In this document: positions 17,913 to 26,186 of the stretch, one piece after another
How positions within the stretch are numbered: position 1 is the stretch's first letter
Layout of the letters: each line of letters opens with the position of its first letter
NCBI RefSeq assembly: GCF_019977395.1
Contig: NZ_AP024660.1
Location: forward strand, 1,550,001 to 1,614,000
Direction: 5' to 3'
Length of the DNA: 64,000 bases
Origin: Arthrobacter sp. NicSoilC5
Lineage (GTDB): Bacteria; Actinomycetota; Actinomycetes; Actinomycetales; Micrococcaceae
Notes under the pieces: model-generated
Database searches by the model: none
Told to the model about the DNA's origin: nothing
The model's input: the letters and a program-made list of their open reading frames with translations, nothing else
Translations under genes and position numbers: made by a program

Positions 17913-18413
17913 GTGACGATCTTGAACAAGTTGGACACCACAGACCTGAAGATCCTCCTGGCCCTCATCAGGGATCCCCGGATCCAGATCGGCGAGCTCA
18001 GCGACTCCCTGGGCATCGCCCGCAACACGGCCCAGTCGCGCGTGCGCCGCCTGCTCCGCACCGGCGTACTGCGCCCTGGCGGCCGCGAAGTCGATCTCGA
18101 AGCCGTGGGCTATGACGTGGTTGCTTTCGTCACCATCGAAGTCTCCCACCGCGAGCTCGACGGCGTCGTGGCGGCACTGCGCCTCATCCCGCAGGTCCTG
18201 GAGGTCCATGAGATCTCCGGCCGCGGGGACGTCTGGTGCCGGGTGGTTGCCACCGACACACACAACCTCCAGACCTCCCTGCGGCAGGTCCTGAGGATCA
18301 AGGGAGTCATCCGGACAGAGACCGTCCTGGCCCTGCACACCCATATCCCCTACCGCACCGAGCCGCTCATCAGTGGCCTTAGCAGTGCCGCAGCCCCGGC
18401 TAGGATTTCCTGA
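17913..18413 (+). CDS. Lrp/AsnC-family regulator (second)
   Basis: This ~166-residue Lrp-type protein has a helix-turn-helix near residues 8-55 (LKILLALIRDPRIQIGELSDSLG) and a RAM domain to about residue 150. Two starts compete. GTG 17913 sits immediately after GGAGA, which is too close. TTG 17922 gives MNKLDTTDLKIL, the usual family N-terminus, with GGAG 10 bases upstream. A GATAAT hexamer about 45 bases upstream may be the -10. Its stop lies directly against the corA start. Probable targets are itself and the divergent transporter. Confidence 0.87.
   Translation: MTILNKLDTTDLKILLALIRDPRIQIGELSDSLGIARNTAQSRVRRLLRTGVLRPGGREVDLEAVGYDVVAFVTIEVSHRELDGVVAALRLIPQVLEVHEISGRGDVWCRVVATDTHNLQTSLRQVLRIKGVIRTETVLALHTHIPYRTEPLISGLSSAAAPARIS
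18401..18406 (+). promoter_or_regulatory. -10 hexamer TAGGAT of leaderless corA
   Basis: TAGGAT lies inside the end of the lrp gene and ends 7 bases before ATG 18414, so corA can be expressed separately from lrp. Confidence 0.5.
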
Positions 18414-19409
18414 ATGACCATCATCGATAACGCCGTCTACGTCAACGGCGTCCGCCACGCCGAGCCCAAAAGCCTGGAACAGACCTTTGAGACCCTGGCC
18501 CGGCACGGCGGCATGGCATGGATCGGGCTCTACCGTCCCACTGCGGAAGAAATGACCGCCGTCGCCAATGAGTTCGGGCTGCACGCCCTCGCGGTGGAGG
18601 ACGCCGTCTCGGCACACCAGCGGCCCAAGCTGGAGCGGTACGACGACAACCTCTTCACCGTCCTGCGTCCGGCCCGGTACCTGGATGTGGACGAGACCGT
18701 GGAGTTCGGCGAGCTCCACGTCTTCACCGGGAAGAACTTCGTAGTGACCGTACGGCATGCGGAAACGGCGGGCGTGGCCCGCGTGCGGCAGCGGCTGGAG
18801 GCCCGCCCCGACCTCCTCCAGCACGGGCCTGAAGCTGTTCTTTACGCCCTGCTGGACCGGGTGGTGGATGACTACGCGCCGGTGGTGGCGGGCCTGGAGA
18901 ACGATATTGACGAAATTGAGGACCAGCTGTTCAGCGGCGATTCCTCGGTGTCACGCCGGATCTATGAACTGGCCCGCGAAGTCATCCAGTTCCAGCGCGC
19001 CATCCACCCCCTGCCGGAGATGCTGGACCAGCTGAAGCGGGGCTTCGAGAAGTACGGGGTGGAAACCGAACTGCGGCACAACCTGCGCGACGTGGAGGAC
19101 CACCTGGAGCGGGTGATTTCCCGGGCTGACTCGTTCCGGGACTTGCTGCAGAATGCCCTGACCCTGGACGGAACCCTGACCGCCAACCGGCAGAACGAGG
19201 CCAGCGCCGAGCAGAACGAACAGGTCAAGAAGATCTCATCCTGGGCAGCGATCCTGTTCGCGCCGTCATTTGTGGCCGGCATCTACGGGATGAACTTCGA
19301 CAACATGCCTGAGCTCCACTGGGCCGGCGGTTATCCCTACGCCTTGGTCCTCATGGTTGCCGCCGGGGCCCTCATGTACGGAATCTTCAAAAAGAAGGGC
19401 TGGATCTAG
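18414..19409 (+). CDS. corA: CorA-family Mg2+/Co2+ transporter
   Basis: This 331-residue CorA protein has a large cytoplasmic domain (1-~265) with long helices and two C-terminal membrane helices. Between these lies the signature YGMNF (about 289-293), the pore selectivity loop, followed by MPEL. The family imports Mg2+ as a homopentamer. It begins on the base after the lrp stop and has its own -10 hexamer. Its last 23 bases overlap the convergent Pr6Pr gene. Confidence 0.95.
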   Translation: MTIIDNAVYVNGVRHAEPKSLEQTFETLARHGGMAWIGLYRPTAEEMTAVANEFGLHALAVEDAVSAHQRPKLERYDDNLFTVLRPARYLDVDETVEFGELHVFTGKNFVVTVRHAETAGVARVRQRLEARPDLLQHGPEAVLYALLDRVVDDYAPVVAGLENDIDEIEDQLFSGDSSVSRRIYELAREVIQFQRAIHPLPEMLDQLKRGFEKYGVETELRHNLRDVEDHLERVISRADSFRDLLQNALTLDGTLTANRQNEASAEQNEQVKKISSWAAILFAPSFVAGIYGMNFDNMPELHWAGGYPYALVLMVAAGALMYGIFKKKGWI

Positions 19410-20169
19410 GGGCTTCGGCGCCGCGGGCCCTGCCGGCCCCGCCGGCCCCGCCGGCCTTTCCGGCCGCCAGCGCCGCCCGGGCGTTACCCGCTGCGTGGAC
19501 AAGGACCGAGACAACCAGGAACGCAACCAGGACCTGGGTCGTGGAAACAAACACCCTGGCCCACCCGCCGTCGAGCGTGGGATCCAGGAAGTCGTAGACG
19601 TACCATCCGTCGAGGCCCCCGCGGATCCAGGAGAACGCAAGGAAAGCCACGGGATAGCCCAGCCAGGCGAGGGGCCGCCACCACGCCCCGCGCACCGTCC
19701 GTGTCACCAGGAGCCAGTCGAGCGCCGTCACCAGCGGGGCGAGGCGGTGGTGCACCATCTGGGGCCAATACAGATCCCAGCTCCACCACGGTTCTCCCGG
19801 CGGAGCCACCAGCACCACATAGATGATGCCCGTCATCACCAGATAAAGGACCAGCGCTCCGAAAAGGTGGTCCCACCAGTGCGGCAGCCGGGCCCGCCGC
19901 CGGACACCCGAAACAATCAAAACGAGCCCCAACGCAAGGTTTCCCTGGACGGTGAACTCCGAGTACAGCTGCGGAACATCCACGTCATTGGCCGGGAGGG
20001 TGGCGTCGAACGTCTTCTGGACCAGTGCGGCGAGCACGAAGAGTCCGACAGATATGCGGACGGACCGGATCCAGGGACGGTCAGGGTGCAGGGCGCGGTT
20101 GGCAGGGGTATCCCGGCGGACCGATGGGACCAAGGCCAAAGGACCGGCGGCGGGCTCTGTGAGGCTCAT
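19387..20169 (-). CDS. Pr6Pr-family membrane protein
   Basis: This 260-residue protein has six predicted membrane helices, matching the Pr6Pr (FAR-17a/AIG1-like) family; WPQMVHHRLAPLVTALDWLL and GWYVYDFLDP are the conserved segments. The eukaryotic relatives include hydrolases of fatty-acid esters, but bacterial function is unknown. The C-terminal tail is a low-complexity run rich in G, A, K and R, encoded by 9-base repeats. The gene overlaps the 3' end of corA on the opposite strand by 23 bases. Confidence 0.82.
   Translation of the reverse strand: MSLTEPAAGPLALVPSVRRDTPANRALHPDRPWIRSVRISVGLFVLAALVQKTFDATLPANDVDVPQLYSEFTVQGNLALGLVLIVSGVRRRARLPHWWDHLFGALVLYLVMTGIIYVVLVAPPGEPWWSWDLYWPQMVHHRLAPLVTALDWLLVTRTVRGAWWRPLAWLGYPVAFLAFSWIRGGLDGWYVYDFLDPTLDGGWARVFVSTTQVLVAFLVVSVLVHAAGNARAALAAGKAGGAGGAGRARGAEAPRSSPSF
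19431..19470. repeat. Imperfect 9-base tandem repeat in Pr6Pr gene end
   Basis: The unit GCCGGCCCC occurs in tandem (19432-19440, 19441-19449, then degenerate copies). It encodes the Gly/Ala-rich tail of the Pr6Pr protein and could change length by slippage. Confidence 0.6.
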
Positions 20170-20229
20170 GGAGAAAGCGTGGAGCCGCGGAGGCGGAAGA
20201 GCTAGGGCCTTTTGGCAGTAAGGAGTTCA

Positions 20230-20267
20230 CCGCCGGCCGGGCCGGCAGCCATTGGCCAGGCCGGCGG
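20230..20267 (-). terminator. Hairpin after the small membrane protein gene
   Basis: A 9-base perfect stem CCGCCGGCC/GGCCGGCGG lies 9 bases past the stop of the 50-residue protein gene. There is no U-run. Confidence 0.5.
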
Positions 20268-20275
20268 ATTTACCG

Positions 20276-20428
20276 TCAGGCGTTGGTTCGGCGCTTTAGC
20301 CAGCCCCAGACGCCGGTGGCGACGAAGAGGACCAGGCCGATGATGGCGAGCCAGAGCAGGCCCTTCACCACGAAGCCGACGATGGACAGGATGAGCCAGA
20401 TGACCAGCAGGCCGATGATGATTCCCAT
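20276..20428 (-). CDS. Small hydrophobic membrane protein, 50 residues
   Basis: This 50-residue protein is almost wholly hydrophobic: two membrane helices, about 2-22 and 24-42, and a basic tail (WLKRRTNA). Function is unknown; similar tiny proteins are common in Micrococcaceae. I place the start at ATG 20428 because TAGAGT ends 7 bases upstream. An in-frame ATG at 20470 would add 14 residues and read through that promoter. Confidence 0.7.
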   Translation of the reverse strand: MGIIIGLLVIWLILSIVGFVVKGLLWLAIIGLVLFVATGVWGWLKRRTNA

Positions 20429-20435
20429 GGGCCCC

Positions 20436-20441
20436 ACTCTA
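20436..20441 (-). promoter_or_regulatory. -10 hexamer TAGAGT of leaderless small-protein gene
   Basis: TAGAGT (minus strand) ends 7 bases before ATG 20428. Confidence 0.55.
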
Positions 20442-20551
20442 GGCCCCCATAATTCAATCGGGCCGCCCATCGGTCCCGCGTTTTGCCACGTGGCATTTTC
20501 CCCACTGGACTGCCCGCAGCGTCTGCCTCCGGCCGGCAGTGTTGGCTTGGG

Positions 20552-23026
20552 TCAGGCCGCGGTGACCCGCCCAGTGCTTCCGTCCACCATGACGGCCTGC
20601 CCGTCGGACAGGGTGCCGGTGCCGTTCCCCGTGCCCATGACGGCCGGGATGCCGTACTCCCGGGCGACGATCGCGGCATGGGAGCCGGCGCCGCCCAAAT
20701 CCACCACCACCGCAGCAGCCCGCTGGAACAGTGGGGTCCAGGATGGGTTGGTATAGGGGCAGACCAGAATTTCACCGCTCCTGAGCAACCCGAATTCCTC
20801 CGGGCTGCGGATCACCCGCACTGTCCCCGTTGCCTGGCCGCGGCTGGCAGGCATGCCGCTGGCCAGGACCCCGTGCGGCCGCCGGGAGTCCGCGAACAGG
20901 GAAACGGGGTCCAGCAGCGGGATACCCTCAAGCTCCCTGCGCTTGGCAGCCCTTGCCAGCACCAGGCGGCGGTACCGTTCCCGGTCGTCCGGTGGCAACG
21001 CCCCGCCGTCGGGCATTGCGGCCAGTTCCTCGAAGCGCAGGTGGTTGACCTCCTGAGGGTCCGCCAAAACTCCTGCGATGACCAGGCGGCGCCCCAGCTC
21101 CAGCAGCGCCCGGCGCAGGGGCGGCAGCACCTTGGTGGCATGGAAGTGGCTGTCCTCCCGGAACGCCATCCCGGTTTTGGCTGCCTGGACAGTGGACAGG
21201 ACGTGGCGGCGGAGGACGGGCACACGGAGGGCAGGATGCCGCATCAGGTCCGCGAGCGCCTCGCCGGTCTGGTCCCGGACCGGCGGGCGATCGCCCATCA
21301 TCGACGTGATGAGCCCGAGCACCACCTCGGGCGCGTCCGACCACGTGGGTGCGCTGCTGAGCAGCACACTGACCGTTTCGCGGTGGCCGTACTCGGCCAG
21401 GAAACCGTCGAACGCGGACCGGAAGCCGGCGAACTCCTGTTGGTGCTCAAGGGCAGCCAGCAGTTCGCCCGGTGCGAGGCTGCTGAAGGCCTGCTTCAGG
21501 GCCGGGCTGGTCCTGACCTGGTCAGCCAGATTCCCGAGCGCCGTGTTGGCCTGGCTGGTGCGGGTCTCCGCACCGGCGATGAGTGCGGGTGCAAGCTTCA
21601 GTTTGCCCAGTGGGAGGAGCAGCAGGCGCAATTCCAGTTGGGGAAGGAGTATCCCGGGAAAGTACGAGATCCTGAGTTCGGTGATCCCCCGCATGGTGGT
21701 GAAGGCCTCAGTGGCGAGCGAAACGACTCCCTGCCAGGAGAGCGGGCGCGGGTCCTGGGCCGCCAGCCTGCTGACGTTGTCCAGAAAGGCCGTAAACCTG
21801 CTGTCGAAGGTCCACCGGGAAGGGTCGTAGCGCCTGGCCCGGCGGATAAGGGCCAGCGGCGCTGCCAGCGTCCGCAGGGTGGGCCGGGGTACCGGCGGAA
21901 CCAGCCGCACCACCACACCGTCCTCTTCGGGCAACAGTTTCTCCACGGGCGGGAATGACACCCCCACGCTGCCGGCTATGCCGTGGAGCATGGCCAGGAT
22001 GCCGCGCTGCATCCATCCGGAGACGTCCAGGGGGTAGGGGCGGACCTGGAACATCTCCAGCAAAAACGGCGCCAGCAGGCGCTGGATCGGGTTGAGCCGC
22101 AATGGCTGCGGGGGCAGGGCCGTTATGGGCCGGGCCTGCACCAGGAATATACGGCGGCCGGCAATCGCCCATTCGATGTCCTGGGGGCGGCCGAAATGGT
22201 CCTGCACGCCCACCGCCAACCGTGCCAGCTCAGCCGCCTGGCCGCTCCCGAGTCCGCGGACGGGCTCCCCTGCCCCAACGGACCTCTGGGTGCCGCCTTC
22301 GGTCCCTGCCCGGATAACCACCTCATGCCGGCCCGGCCTGAAGGCGCGGATCCCGCCCGCCCGGTCCAGGACATACCGTTCAGGGATGACCTCGCCTGCA
22401 ACCACCGCCTCACCCAGGCCGGGGCTCGCATCGATGAGGATTTCGTTGCGCTCACCAGTTACCGGGTTGGCGGTGAACATGACGCCCGCCAGGTCTGCGC
22501 GCACCATTTCCTGGACGACGACGGCCATGGCGGCGCCGCCGGGGTCCACACCCTGCCTGCCGCGGTAGGCAATGGCCCGGTCCGTCCACAGCGACGCCCA
22601 GCAACCCACCACGGCCTGGACCACCGCCGTCTCGCCATGGATATTCAGGTAGGTATCCTGCTGCCCGGCGTATGTGGCCCCTGGCAGGTCTTCGGCGGTG
22701 GCGCTGGAACGGACCGCCACCGGGCTCCCGCCCAGGCCCGCATAAGCCGCGGCAATGTCCTTGCGGACACGGTCCGGCATCTTTGCCTCCGTGAAAAGAC
22801 TGCGTACCTCCGCCGGCGCGGCGCCTGCCTTGAGCAACCGGCCAAGCTCGCCGCCCACCCCGGATTCCTCCAGCATGGCAAGGTATGCCCTGGTGGTCAC
22901 TACAAACCCGGGCGGAACCGGAAAGCCGGCGCGGACCAGTTCCCCAAGGTTGGCGCCTTTCCCACCGGCCAGGGCGACGTCGCGGGCACCAAAATCCCCC
23001 AGGTTGCCGACCGTCGTCACATTCAT
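20552..23026 (-). CDS. PEP/pyruvate-dikinase-like enzyme, rifampicin phosphotransferase-like
   Basis: This is an 824-residue three-part enzyme. The N-terminal ATP-grasp domain (about 1-320) has GGKGANLGEL, AVRSSATAEDLPGATYAGQQ and CWASLWTDRAIAYR. A middle helical domain (about 330-720) includes YGHRETVSVL. The C-terminal swivelling domain has the phosphohistidine motif GGAGSHAAIVAREYGIPAVMGTG. This is the layout of rifampicin phosphotransferase (Rph) and of PEP synthase-like proteins; the middle domain decides the acceptor, and I cannot assign it. Rph proteins I recall have MTHGSVVAREYG at the His site, so this is a related but possibly different enzyme. ATG 23026 has AGGAG 8 bases upstream. 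Confidence 0.85.
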   Translation of the reverse strand: MNVTTVGNLGDFGARDVALAGGKGANLGELVRAGFPVPPGFVVTTRAYLAMLEESGVGGELGRLLKAGAAPAEVRSLFTEAKMPDRVRKDIAAAYAGLGGSPVAVRSSATAEDLPGATYAGQQDTYLNIHGETAVVQAVVGCWASLWTDRAIAYRGRQGVDPGGAAMAVVVQEMVRADLAGVMFTANPVTGERNEILIDASPGLGEAVVAGEVIPERYVLDRAGGIRAFRPGRHEVVIRAGTEGGTQRSVGAGEPVRGLGSGQAAELARLAVGVQDHFGRPQDIEWAIAGRRIFLVQARPITALPPQPLRLNPIQRLLAPFLLEMFQVRPYPLDVSGWMQRGILAMLHGIAGSVGVSFPPVEKLLPEEDGVVVRLVPPVPRPTLRTLAAPLALIRRARRYDPSRWTFDSRFTAFLDNVSRLAAQDPRPLSWQGVVSLATEAFTTMRGITELRISYFPGILLPQLELRLLLLPLGKLKLAPALIAGAETRTSQANTALGNLADQVRTSPALKQAFSSLAPGELLAALEHQQEFAGFRSAFDGFLAEYGHRETVSVLLSSAPTWSDAPEVVLGLITSMMGDRPPVRDQTGEALADLMRHPALRVPVLRRHVLSTVQAAKTGMAFREDSHFHATKVLPPLRRALLELGRRLVIAGVLADPQEVNHLRFEELAAMPDGGALPPDDRERYRRLVLARAAKRRELEGIPLLDPVSLFADSRRPHGVLASGMPASRGQATGTVRVIRSPEEFGLLRSGEILVCPYTNPSWTPLFQRAAAVVVDLGGAGSHAAIVAREYGIPAVMGTGNGTGTLSDGQAVMVDGSTGRVTAA

Positions 23027-23208
23027 TCCGGGGCTCCTGACACTGTTCCGCCCGCTGCTCACTCCACGCTAAGCCCCCGGGACCGGGCACACAACAACAA
23101 CCCAGCCAGCGGCGCTAAGGCATGTATGGACGGGAAGCCAGCGCGGGTGTATACCGATGGAAGCCGCGACCGCGGCCGGGGAGAGGGTCGGATTCCCAGG
23201 AAGACGAA

Positions 23209-24285
23209 ATGGCCAAGCGCATAGTAGTTTGCTGCGACGGAACGTGGGCAACCCCGGACCAGGCTGACGACGGGCAGCCGTGCCCCACCAATGTCACAAA
23301 GCTCGCCCTGGCCATCGCTGCGGCCGGCAAGGACCAGGACGGCACCGACATTGAACAGAGGGTCTTCTATCATCGCGGCGTGGGCACCGGACGCCAGGGC
23401 CGTCTCGGTGGAGGCGCGTTCGGCGCAGGGCTCTCCTACGACATCCTCGCCGCCTACCGCTTCATCATGGGCAACTTCCAGCCAGGGGATGAGCTGTTCC
23501 TGCTGGGCTTCAGCCGCGGCGCCTACACAGCCCGCAGTACCGCTGGACTGATCAGGAACGCGGGCATCCTGCGCCGGCGTTTCCGTGGAAGGCTGGGCGC
23601 CGCCTTCAGCCTTTACAGGGACCGGACTGCCACCACCAACCCGCGTTCGGTCGAAGCCACGCTCTTCCGCCGGTCCTTCTCCCACGAGACCCGGATCCAC
23701 TGCATCGCGGTCTGGGACACCGTGGGGGCGCTCGGCATCCCGCTCACCGGGGTACCTGTCGTTGACAGGTTCAACCGCAGGTTTGCCTTCCACGACACGG
23801 CACTCTCCACTACCGTCGACAACGCGTTCCAGGCCTTGGCAATTGATGAAAAAAGGAAACCATTCGCTCCGACGCTCTGGCAGCCGCAGGACGACGCGGG
23901 AACCCAGAGACTGGAACAGGTATGGTTCACCGGAACGCACGGGGACGTAGGCGGCGGCAACCGGAGCACCCTGCTGTCCGACGTTGCCTTGTCATGGATC
24001 GTTGAACGCACCCGGAGCGCAGGGCTTGCCTTCCGGCCCGATGCCTCCGGGGCCGCGGCAGGGGCGCCGGTTGAGCCGTCCAACCAGTACCCGCCGATCC
24101 AGGAATCCCGCGTTGGTTTTTGGAGAATGCTGCCTGCCTACGTCAGGCCCATAGGGTCAACCGATCCGGCACACGAACGGGTGGCAGAGTCCGCTCTGAA
24201 GCGGCATGATGGCGATCCCACCTACCGGCCGTCCAACCTTGTCCGCTATCTGGGGGAAAGGCCCGGCACTCCATCCCTGTCCTGA
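23209..24285 (+). CDS. DUF2235 alpha/beta hydrolase (Tle1-like phospholipase fold)
   Basis: This 358-residue DUF2235 protein has the family opening RIVVCCDGTW, the nucleophile elbow GFSRGAY (Ser102), VWDTVG with Asp170, and THGDVGGG with His244. DUF2235 is the catalytic domain of Tle1 phospholipase effectors of type VI secretion, but stand-alone copies are widespread, and no secretion system or signal peptide is seen here. The protein is probably cytoplasmic. ATG 23209 has AGGAAG 6 bases upstream. It is divergent from the dikinase-like gene. Confidence 0.87.
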   Translation: MAKRIVVCCDGTWATPDQADDGQPCPTNVTKLALAIAAAGKDQDGTDIEQRVFYHRGVGTGRQGRLGGGAFGAGLSYDILAAYRFIMGNFQPGDELFLLGFSRGAYTARSTAGLIRNAGILRRRFRGRLGAAFSLYRDRTATTNPRSVEATLFRRSFSHETRIHCIAVWDTVGALGIPLTGVPVVDRFNRRFAFHDTALSTTVDNAFQALAIDEKRKPFAPTLWQPQDDAGTQRLEQVWFTGTHGDVGGGNRSTLLSDVALSWIVERTRSAGLAFRPDASGAAAGAPVEPSNQYPPIQESRVGFWRMLPAYVRPIGSTDPAHERVAESALKRHDGDPTYRPSNLVRYLGERPGTPSLS

Positions 24286-24330
24286 GGGGGCGGGCCGGTC
24301 ACCCGCCGGAACCGGCCGGGTGCCTGCAAA

Positions 24331-24406
24331 TGGTGGAGCTAAGGAGATTCGAACTCCTGACCTCTTCGATGCGAACGAAGCGCTCTACCAACTGAGCTAT
24401 AGCCCC
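24331..24406 (-). tRNA. tRNA-Ala, anticodon CGC
   Basis: This is a complete 76-nt cloverleaf with encoded CCA. The acceptor stem pairs GGGGCUA with UAGCUCC, including G3:U70, the alanine identity pair. The anticodon arm CUUCG-UUCGCAU-CGAAG gives anticodon CGC (complement at 24371-24373), which reads GCG. The T-arm has GUUCGAAUC. Confidence 0.97.
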
Positions 24407-24538
24407 GGACGTATCCGCGCCCTGGCGGACTGCTGCCCGCCGGTGCGGGACCGGTGTCCCTAGGCTACAAATTTTCCCGGCTCAACGCCAATTGACGCGC
24501 GCAGTGGGCGGCGGAGGAAGGCAAGGCGCTGCCGGGCC

Positions 24539-25480
24539 CTATGCGCGGCGGCGCTGCAGGACGTCGTCGAGGTTGCTGAGGGCGCTTTGAGCCTTGGACA
24601 ACTGCTGTGCTTCCGCTGCAGCAGCCGTCTCTGCCGCGGGCGCTGCGGAAGCGCCCTGCTTCAGTGACGGCTTGCCGACCGCCTTGGGCGCTTCGGGAAG
24701 CTCAAGCGGCTTCGGCTCGGGACGCTCCGCCTTTGGGGCTTCCACGTACACGGGCTTGGGGACTTCCACCGGCTCCCAGGGGGTGCTGGCGGGGGCGGCC
24801 GGAGCAACTGCCGGTGCGCTGGTGTCGCCGGCAGCCACGGCAACGGCGAGGGCGGCTTCGCGAAGCTCCATGGCGGTGAGCGGTTTGACCTTCGGCTCCC
24901 CCGCCTCGGCGTCGAAAAGCCGGCTTTCCGGCAGCACGGGGGCGGTTTCGGGCTTCGCAGGCAGGGCGACGGCGTCTTCCGGACGGCGCGCCGGGGCGCT
25001 CATCGCGGAGCGAAAGGCGGCGTCCACCTTCGCCTTGCGGTCACGGATGGCGAGCCAGCGCAGCAATGCCACGGATGCAACCGTCAGCAGGGTGCAGGTG
25101 AGCGGCAGAGCGGGCGAGCCGATGCCGAAGGGAAGCAGCACACCTGAGATGAATGCAGTCACCAGGGAAAGGAGTCCCACAAGGGCCACGCCAGTGCGGC
25201 CGTAGCGGATGCGGAACGGCGCCGCAGGTGGGGTGCTTGCAGTGCCGGCAAGGGATGCGGCACTCTTCCTGGGTTCCATGGCTTTCTCCTGCTGGGCGGC
25301 GACGTTCAGGACCAGGCCGGCATGCGGATCCGGCCTTTCATCGGCGGGGGCGTCTGCCAGGAACTCGCCGGCGGGCTGGAACTGATGCCTGCGGTTCCGG
25401 AGGACGTAAGGGGCAACCCATACAATCCAGAGCGCGACGGCAACCACAAGGATCACTGAGCTGCTAAGGGGGAAGTCCAC
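24539..25480 (-). CDS. GlpR-like membrane protein (Rv0996-type)
   Basis: This 313-residue protein has an N-terminal membrane helix (about 9-26, followed by YVLRNRRHQ), a short cytoplasmic stretch, two membrane helices near 95-140 and a long Ala/Pro/Glu-rich disordered tail ending in a helix (SKAQSALSNLDDVLQRRRA). Its position after galU and rimJ matches M. tuberculosis Rv0996 and the corynebacterial membrane receptor GlpR, which recruits the MoeA-like protein Glp to the FtsZ ring. The homology is inferred from synteny and architecture, not alignment. GTG 25480 is chosen because TACGGT ends 7 bases upstream. Confidence 0.78.
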   Translation of the reverse strand: MDFPLSSSVILVVAVALWIVWVAPYVLRNRRHQFQPAGEFLADAPADERPDPHAGLVLNVAAQQEKAMEPRKSAASLAGTASTPPAAPFRIRYGRTGVALVGLLSLVTAFISGVLLPFGIGSPALPLTCTLLTVASVALLRWLAIRDRKAKVDAAFRSAMSAPARRPEDAVALPAKPETAPVLPESRLFDAEAGEPKVKPLTAMELREAALAVAVAAGDTSAPAVAPAAPASTPWEPVEVPKPVYVEAPKAERPEPKPLELPEAPKAVGKPSLKQGASAAPAAETAAAAEAQQLSKAQSALSNLDDVLQRRRA

Positions 25481-25487
25481 ACTCAAA

Positions 25488-25493
25488 ACCGTA
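25488..25493 (-). promoter_or_regulatory. -10 hexamer TACGGT of leaderless GlpR-like gene
   Basis: TACGGT (minus strand) ends 7 bases before GTG 25480 and gives the gene a promoter separate from galU-rimJ. Confidence 0.55.
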
Positions 25494-25561
25494 TGAGCAT
25501 CATGCCTGCTCAGGCCGCATTAGCTGCGGTGTGTCGTGCCCCCACTGGCAAACCGTTGGAT

Positions 25562-26182
25562 TTATGACCGGCGCGACGCCAGCCACGGACCCAGGAGGCC
25601 TTCCGGGACCTCTTCGGAGGTGAGGGCGAACGAACGGTGGTCCGCCCATTTGCCGTTGATATGCAGGAAACGGGGACGGTACCCCTCGTCCCGGAACCCC
25701 AGCTTTTCCACCACCCGCAGGCTGGGTCCGTTCTCGGGCCGGATGTTGATTTCCATCCGGTGCAGGCCAAGCGTACGGAAACAGTGGTCCGTTACCAGCG
25801 CCACGGAGGTGGGGGCTATCCCCCGTCCCGCCCGGGATTGGTCCACCCAGTACCCCAACGTTGCCATCATGGCCGAACCCCAGACGATGGAAGACACCGT
25901 CAGTTGGCCCACGATGGCCGGATTCCTCAGGCCCGGCCTCCACTCCGTGATGACGAAGGGCAGGGCGGTAGCCTGTGCAGCCTGCAGGTTGAGCGAGCGG
26001 ACCATGTGCCGGTAGTCGGGAAGTCCGCCGGACGGGTCCGGGTTGGAGGCTTCCCACGGTGCCAGCCACTCACTGTTCCGTGACCGGACTTCTGTCCACT
26101 CTTTCTTGTCCCGGTACCGGATGGGCCGCAGGACCAGGTCGCCGCACTCGAGGGTGGCCGGCCAGATGGGACCTGTGCGCAC
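25562..26182 (-). CDS. rimJ: RimJ-like GNAT N-acetyltransferase
   Basis: This 206-residue GNAT protein of the RimJ/RimL group acetylates protein N-termini or related amines with acetyl-CoA. LVLRPIRYRDKKEW near the start and WVDQSRAGRGIAPTSVALVTDH, the acetyl-CoA pyrophosphate loop (R/Q-x-x-G-x-G/A pattern), are visible. The late VEKLGFRDEGYRPRFLHINGKWADH is typical of RimJ. GTG 26182 lies only 4 bases after the galU stop, so the genes are coupled. In mycobacteria a moeA-type gene separates galU and rimJ; here it is absent. Confidence 0.88.
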   Translation of the reverse strand: MRTGPIWPATLECGDLVLRPIRYRDKKEWTEVRSRNSEWLAPWEASNPDPSGGLPDYRHMVRSLNLQAAQATALPFVITEWRPGLRNPAIVGQLTVSSIVWGSAMMATLGYWVDQSRAGRGIAPTSVALVTDHCFRTLGLHRMEINIRPENGPSLRVVEKLGFRDEGYRPRFLHINGKWADHRSFALTSEEVPEGLLGPWLASRRS

Positions 26183-26186
26183 GGCG

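Noticed and set aside
19431..19470. GC-rich tandem repeat considered as CRISPR-like
   Set aside because: The unit is 9 bases, without spacers, and it is coding in the Pr6Pr tail.
20483..21958. Long plus-strand open frame (491 codons) over the dikinase-like gene
   Set aside because: It is the antisense shadow of the well-supported minus-strand enzyme; its product has no domain and the codon pattern is that of GC-rich antisense frames.
23027..23120. Possible rifamycin-associated element upstream of the dikinase-like gene
   Set aside because: Only a weak half-site (GGGGGCTTAGCG on the minus strand) is present; the second arm of the 19-base palindrome is missing.
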